From Anarhynchus alexandrinus (lineage: Eukaryota > Chordata > Aves > Charadriiformes > Charadriidae): a stretch of 64,000 bases of DNA. The notes beneath the pieces were generated by a model that saw only the letters and a list, made by a program, of their open reading frames with translations, did no database searches and was not told the origin of the DNA. The stretch's first letter is position 1; every line of letters starts with the position of its first letter. Shown here piece by piece: positions 60,601 to 64,000 of this stretch. Made by a program: the position numbers and the translations under genes. Location: positions 5,698,273 through 5,762,272 of the forward strand of contig VUYV01000041.1 of assembly GCA_008711295.1 (NCBI GenBank). Reading direction: 5' to 3'.

Positions 60601-63076
60601 GAAAAAGCAAAGCTTTTCTGCACTTCTTTCTTTTGTTAATTAAATGTTTACTGCATTAGGCAATGGAGTCAAAGAATTCAGAAGGAATCTTTGATGCTAG
60701 TGTGCACTTGAAAGCTCAGGTTGACCAGCTTACAGGACGAAATGAAGAATTAAGACAGGAACTGAGACAGACTCAGAAGGAGGCAACAAATTTCTCTAAT
60801 CAGCTGGCAAATGCAAATGAAAAGGTATACAATTAATTTAATACAATTTGTTTTGTACTTGAAAAGTGACTGCTCTGATTATTTAGAATAAAGCCACACA
60901 ATGTATAATAAAGCCACACAATGAATTTAGCTTATGTGAACAGTGTAATTACACAAATCTTAATTAAATTTATGCATTTGATCTACCAATTTGTCCATTT
61001 TAAATTCAAATCTTACTCTTCTTTATCTTACTTTATCCTTGGAATATCCTAGCATGTTGAACACCAAGCATGCCTATCTTTTGGGGATAGCTGTACCCAA
61101 ACAAGCTCAGAGATTTCTTTCTTCAAAAAGCCAGTAGTCTTGCATTTGTTATTTATAAATAAGTAACAGAGATTAAGCATTCTAAAATGATGAATTGTTC
61201 TCTGAAATCCTGTATCGTGTTTTAAGTTGTTCAATTGATTCTCTGGAACGCTTCTTCCAGGGCAGGAAGGAGGAATGGACTATTATCTTACAAGAAGCCA
61301 AATTTAAGTTTGCCCTTTAGAACAGCTTTGGTGATGCAAAAAGATTTGCCAGTAGCTAATATTCTAGAATAGTGTTTTATGTACTGTTAGAGTAGAGAAC
61401 CAGAGAGCTTTTGAAAGGTTAAATGAAAGGCAAAGTTTGGTTTAGACTAAACCATCAAATAACCACTTCAATAATTCTATCCAAAACTTTATCTTTTTAA
61501 AAGGAATAGAGATGCATTGTGTTTTAAACAATTTGAAAAAAAACTGTGGTGAATCCTCAGATATATGAAGCTGCCCTGATTGCTGGAGTAATTTGATAAA
61601 TTTGGCTATTATGCATTAATGATTTAGGGAATAACAGCTTTTTTAAAAGGTTTTTAAAAGGAATATAAGTGAAAGTGAATTAGGTTGTTAATAACAACTG
61701 ATGTAACACAGGAAAACAGTATATTTTCCATCAGTGATTATTTTTTAGCTGAATAGCAAGAGTTACTTGTTTACATTTCTTTTCTTTAGATTGCACAACT
61801 GAAAAATGAAATTTGCCTATTACGTCAGTCAGAAGGTGCCAATATTGTCTTCCAAACAGTGAATCTTCCAGACGGAATGGTTCCTTCAAGTGTTAATATG
61901 ATTAATTCTCTGAATGAATATTTAATACGTCTTATACAGGTAACTCATTTACTCCTTGATATCAGGAATATTTGTAACATATAGCTAATTCCTCCAAAAT
62001 CTAATACCATGCCATGTATGGATATGGGAGAACTCTCCAAAATTATTTTAAAGTTCTGACATCCAGTAAACTCTTTGGGCTATTCTGGTTTTTAAAAGCT
62101 GTAAGTATTTTGCTGTGTTGTAAACCTGGGACCTAATACTAATTAATTTTTTTACAACAATTCAGATATTTTTTTTGTTTTAAATCTGAATTTTCATCTG
62201 AATATTTGCCCACTCTTCCTTCTACTTCTGCAGTTGCACTCTTTCTATGTGAAATTGTCTCTTACTGCTGTCTGGGTTCCACACCTGAGTCTGCATGTGC
62301 AAATCCTACTCTAAACAGTTTTTCTCTATACAGCAAAGATCTCTATTTACCATATGAATTTTCATTCTATTATTTGTCAAAAATATGTCAACATTTTTAA
62401 AAAGAGGCATAAATACATTGAAACCAAAGCCACTGACTCCCATGGGAAGCAGAGCAGACAAGATTGTTGTAAAGAAGAATTGATTCTTTAAGAACTGGAG
62501 TAAAAAGAACTTACCTTTTTTATTTTTATTAAATTATTTCGTTCTGTCTTTGTTCGCTTTACTTTTGTTGATTAGAGAATATTTTTCAACTGTATATGGT
62601 TATAAATTAGAAGAGTATTTGGGAACATGAGAAGAAAACATTGCTTTCCAGTTAGATATTCAATTGGTATTCTTTGTGGGCTAGCAACCTGTCATGGTGT
62701 TTTGAACTTTGAGGGATGTAATCCACAGTGCAATTTATGCACTATTTCATACCTATTAATATGAATGTCAAAGTTTATTGGTCTTTTTTTCATATGTTGC
62801 TTCTTAAGAAAGACACACTTCATATCTGCAGTTCAGACAGTTCACGACAGAAGCATCTATCATGAAAAACACAAGGGAGAATGGGCATTTTGATTAATCC
62901 TTTCATGTTTAAAACCTATATTAATCACTTCAATATTTTTATTTGGAAAATAATCATTAGGAACTAGAAAATAAAGAACAGTTGCTCAAAAAATTAGAAG
63001 ATGCAGTAGAGGACTACAAGCGGAAATTTGCAGTAATTCGTCATCAACAAGGCTTGCTGTATAAAGAATATCAGAG
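45511..63076 (+). CDS. CEP290: CEP290 5' part, ciliary transition-zone coiled-coil protein (24 coding exons; continues beyond window)
   Basis: CEP290 is a roughly 290-kDa scaffold at the ciliary transition zone and centriolar satellites, needed for gating of the cilium. The joined exons give about 1127 codons from [19 protein letters not shown]. They match human residues 1 to about 828, plus one codon in exon 14 and 298 codons in two additional exons. Nearly the whole product is heptad-rich coiled coil (for example [26 protein letters not shown]). Exons matching human exons 2-13 and 15-23 have exactly the human lengths as I remember them. No frameshifts or in-frame stops were found. The coding region is open at the right edge, with the next splice acceptor outside. 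Transcription is divergent from TMTC3. Confidence 0.97.
45753..45830 (+). CDS. CEP290: CEP290 exon 3
   Basis: 78 nt, residues 35-60, containing [14 protein letters not shown]. Acceptor CCTTAG; donor AAG|GTTTG. Confidence 0.95.
46586..46655 (+). CDS. CEP290: CEP290 exon 4
   Basis: 70 nt, residues 61-84 ([20 protein letters not shown]). Start of the coiled coil. Acceptor TCCCAG; donor GTG|GTAAG. Confidence 0.96.
46836..46882 (+). CDS. CEP290: CEP290 exon 5
   Basis: 47 nt, residues about 84-99 ([15 protein letters not shown]). Acceptor TAACAG; donor GAG|GTATG. Confidence 0.95.
47251..47394 (+). CDS. CEP290: CEP290 exon 6
   Basis: 144 nt, residues 100-147 ([32 protein letters not shown]). Acceptor CTTAAG; donor CAG|GTAAG. 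Confidence 0.97.
47595..47648 (+). CDS. CEP290: CEP290 exon 7
   Basis: 54 nt, residues 148-165 ([18 protein letters not shown]). Acceptor TTCTAG; donor GAG|GTTAG. Confidence 0.96.
47759..48751. mobile_element. LTR-type insertion with 6-bp target duplication (ERVK-type)
   Basis: The 993-bp insertion starts with TGTGGTTTGACCCCAG (47761) and ends GCTGAAACCATGACA. The ends are those of a common avian LTR family with inverted termini (TGTCATGGTTT / AAACCATGACA), the left end having lost a base or two. CTGTTT flanks both sides (47753-47758 and 48752-48757). Six bases fit the ERVK class. There is no retroviral coding region inside. It sits in CEP290 intron 7. Confidence 0.7.
49412..49432 (+). CDS. 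CEP290: CEP290 exon 8, 21-nt microexon
   Basis: Seven codons encoding KKRIKKK (residues 166-172), between an AAG acceptor (TTCGAAG) and AAG|GTGAG. Human exon 8 is also 21 nt. With the preceding LRRE it forms a strongly basic patch that resembles a nuclear localisation signal. Confidence 0.93.
49573..49725 (+). CDS. CEP290: CEP290 exon 9
   Basis: 153 nt, residues 173-223 ([27 protein letters not shown]). Acceptor TGTGCAG; donor CAG|GTAAA. Confidence 0.97.
50087..50269 (+). CDS. CEP290: CEP290 exon 10
   Basis: 183 nt, residues 224-284 ([34 protein letters not shown] coil). Acceptor TTTGCAG; donor CAA|GTAAG. Confidence 0.96.
50629..50718 (+). CDS. CEP290: CEP290 exon 11
   Basis: 90 nt, residues 285-314 ([28 protein letters not shown]). 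Acceptor TTCTAG; donor AAG|GTACT. Confidence 0.97.
50794..50916 (+). CDS. CEP290: CEP290 exon 12
   Basis: 123 nt, residues 315-355 ([20 protein letters not shown]). Acceptor TTTTCAG; donor CAG|GTAAA. Confidence 0.97.
50917..52722 (+). other. CEP290: CEP290 intron 12, nothing recognised
   Basis: About 1.8 kb of AT-rich DNA without conserved ORF or recognisable repeat. Confidence 0.6.
52723..52846 (+). CDS. CEP290: CEP290 exon 13
   Basis: 124 nt, residues about 356-397 ([26 protein letters not shown]). Acceptor TATGTAG; donor AAG|GTAAT. Confidence 0.97.
53039..53211 (+). CDS. CEP290: CEP290 exon 14, one codon longer than human
   Basis: 173 nt against 170 in human; residues about 397-454. The first 24 codons ([14 protein letters not shown]...) are the divergent part. 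The rest ([20 protein letters not shown]) is nearly identical. Acceptor TTCCAG; donor CTG|GTAAA. Confidence 0.96.
53733..53895 (+). CDS. CEP290: CEP290 exon 15
   Basis: 163 nt, residues 455-509 ([34 protein letters not shown]). Acceptor TTTACAG; donor TAG|GTATG. Confidence 0.97.
54552..54652 (+). CDS. CEP290: CEP290 exon 16, followed by a GC donor
   Basis: 101 nt, residues about 509-542 ([25 protein letters not shown]). Acceptor TTTTAG. The exon end fixed by length and frame is followed by GCAAGT rather than GT, that is AG|GCAAGT, the usual strong form of a GC-AG intron. Confidence 0.93.
54745..54832 (+). CDS. CEP290: CEP290 exon 17
   Basis: 88 nt, residues about 543-572 ([20 protein letters not shown]). 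Intron before it is only 92 nt. Acceptor TACGCAG; donor TAG|GTAGG. Confidence 0.96.
55316..55428 (+). CDS. CEP290: CEP290 exon 18
   Basis: 113 nt, residues about 572-609 ([30 protein letters not shown]). Weakly conserved in sequence, but same length as human. Ends at phase 0. Acceptor AATTAG; donor AAG|GTAGG. Confidence 0.92.
55621..56421 (+). CDS. CEP290: Additional CEP290 exon of 801 nt, absent from canonical human CEP290
   Basis: 267 codons, residues about 610-876, wholly open, phase 0 at both ends. The acceptor is TGAATATAG and the donor CAG|GTGAG is excellent. A TAG at 55583 cannot serve, since that frame soon stops. The product is hydrophilic, Ser/Gln/Asn/Lys-rich and probably disordered (for example [31 protein letters not shown]). 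It ends in a coiled-coil-like stretch ([19 protein letters not shown]) that rejoins the rod. It lies between the homologues of human exons 18 and 19, where the human protein as I recall it has no counterpart. It could be constitutive or an alternative cassette. A chance ORF of this length with both splice sites and matching phase is very unlikely. Confidence 0.8.
56422..58081 (+). other. CEP290: CEP290 intron between the two additional exons
   Basis: About 1.66 kb. The part 57360-57640 has overlapping short plus-strand ORFs (up to 77 codons), without recognisable family or splice sites. Otherwise nothing seen. Confidence 0.6.
58082..58174 (+). CDS. CEP290: Additional CEP290 exon of 93 nt
   Basis: 31 codons, residues about 877-907, phase 0 at both ends. 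A long T-run acceptor ends TTTTTTAG; donor CAG|GTAGT. It reads [20 protein letters not shown] and onward. The start resembles that of the next exon ([10 protein letters not shown] here; NEFLSRELIEKE in human), and both exons follow a long T-run acceptor, suggesting an exon duplication. No stop in frame. Confidence 0.7.
58482..58566 (+). CDS. CEP290: CEP290 exon matching human exon 19
   Basis: 85 nt, residues about 908-936 ([28 protein letters not shown]). Acceptor TTTTTTTTAG; donor AAT|GTAAG. Confidence 0.96.
58567..59941 (+). other. CEP290: CEP290 intron, nothing recognised
   Basis: About 1.4 kb of AT-rich DNA. No conserved ORF or clear repeat. Confidence 0.6.
59942..60084 (+). CDS. CEP290: CEP290 exon matching human exon 20
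   Basis: 143 nt, residues about 936-983 ([40 protein letters not shown]). Acceptor ATTACAG; donor AAT|GTAAG. Confidence 0.97.
60660..60824 (+). CDS. CEP290: CEP290 exon matching human exon 21
   Basis: 165 nt, residues 984-1038 ([24 protein letters not shown] core, [14 protein letters not shown]). Acceptor GCATTAG; donor AAG|GTATA. Confidence 0.97.
61790..61939 (+). CDS. CEP290: CEP290 exon matching human exon 22
   Basis: 150 nt, residues 1039-1088 ([29 protein letters not shown]). Acceptor CTTTAG; donor CAG|GTAAC. Confidence 0.97.
61940..62960 (+). other. CEP290: CEP290 intron, nothing recognised
   Basis: About 1.0 kb, AT-rich, no feature seen. Confidence 0.6.
62961..63076 (+). CDS. CEP290: CEP290 exon matching human exon 23 (last in window)
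   Basis: 116 nt, residues 1089-1127 ([37 protein letters not shown]). Acceptor CATTAG; donor GAG|GTATT. Ends two bases into a codon. Confidence 0.97.
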
Positions 63077-64000
63077 GTATTGTTCTCTTTTCTTTTTTCA
63101 TGAATTACAGACGTTCAACTATCTAAATGTTTAATAATTTAGAATACAAGATTTGCTGCAGTGTTGAAGTAGTTCTTTGGTTAGTGTCATAAATGCTGCT
63201 CCTGCTCTTGGATATGGACTGCATATATTTTCTTTAGTCCTGTAAAGATTCAGAAAACTCTTACAAAACCATTTTCTGCTGGACTCTTTTCATATTGCAT
63301 ACTTTATAACGAGGATTGCATTGTGCTTTCTGCATTCGATACCTTGTATTTTATTAGAACCTGCTATTATGGACTCTTCAGTCTCATTTTCTTTTGCTTT
63401 CATGTATGGGTCCTAACGGTTTTTCTGAAGGGGAAAAAAAAGAAAACTGTTATCCAAATACAGTCAGAGATCTCTGTTTCAAAATTTTATACCATCAGGA
63501 CTTCATAGTTTGTTTTCTTTCAGACTCTTACTTCCTTTATGTCGTCATTGCATCTAATTTCTATAAAATACCTCTTATGGTCAAAAAAAGAGATCTTCAT
63601 CTGTTAGGAGCGTAGGGGTGAATCTGGTGATTTGGGTTCTTCAATTAACAGACTGTTAGCTGTGGTCTCTCTGTCTGTGGATTGGAATGAATGGTCACTG
63701 GATGAATTTTGGAATAAGGGTCTTTTATCTTTTAGGACCTTCTATTTGTTCTTTGAATCAGTTAAGACTTGCCAGATAACATCATCTCTGAGGCATAAAA
63801 GCTATAACTTTTTGAAAATATTATAGGCTATGATATACTACCTCATGTACTGCTAGATTAGGTATCGCCAACGACAGGGATAAGATGATGATTCAAGGCT
63901 CCTTCTCCAAACCTGTTCCAGATTGAAATTAAGGGAGGAGATTCTTTGACTTTGCATCCCATAAAGACTCACTTTCAGAGCCTTTTCTTTCCTTTTCCTC
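63077..64000 (+). other. CEP290: CEP290 intron 23, running off the window
   Basis: I looked for the next exon (human exon 24, ETWKTESK region) and did not find it. Short ORFs of 61-73 codons here lack splice context. Confidence 0.65.

Overview
The window is vertebrate nuclear DNA, almost certainly from a bird. The evidence is three chicken-repeat-1 (CR1) LINE fragments with typical avian 3' ends, LTRs with avian-type termini, and two single-copy genes that I recognise exon by exon: TMTC3 (minus strand) and CEP290 (plus strand). They are head to head around a CpG island, as they are in human.

Layout. (1) 1-7920: region downstream of TMTC3. It holds one good candidate coding exon of an unrecognised plus-strand gene (519-847), a weaker candidate terminal exon (4589-4738), a CR1 fragment (2999-4050) and the 3' flank/UTR of TMTC3. 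(2) 7921-30838: the 13 coding exons of TMTC3, complete from ATG to stop, 914 codons. (3) 30839-41557: the long first intron of TMTC3, with a 1.56-kb CR1 copy and two unexplained ORFs. (4) 41160-42300: CpG island and likely bidirectional promoter, with ZNF143-like and NRF1-like sites. (5) 42039-64000: the 5' part of CEP290, with 22 coding exons that match human exons 2-23. Twenty-one of these have the human length, and the exon-14 homologue is one codon longer. The window ends in the intron after exon 23, so the C-terminal two thirds of the protein lie outside.

The most unusual feature is in CEP290. Between the homologues of human exons 18 and 19 lie two further exons with good splice sites: 55621-56421 (801 nt, 267 codons) and 58082-58174 (93 nt, 31 codons). 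Both are open and all junctions are phase 0, so they behave like optional cassettes adding up to 298 residues to the coiled-coil rod. I know of no counterpart in the canonical human protein. Other points are a GC-AG intron after the exon-16 homologue, a 21-nt lysine-rich microexon, and two solo-LTR-like insertions in CEP290 introns with intact 5- and 6-bp target-site duplications.

TMTC3 is an ER multi-pass O-mannosyltransferase-type protein with TPRs. CEP290 is a ciliary transition-zone coiled-coil scaffold. They share a promoter region but no known pathway. Splice boundaries were set by reading frame, AG/GT signals and remembered human exon lengths. Non-coding first exons, transcription starts and poly(A) sites are tentative.
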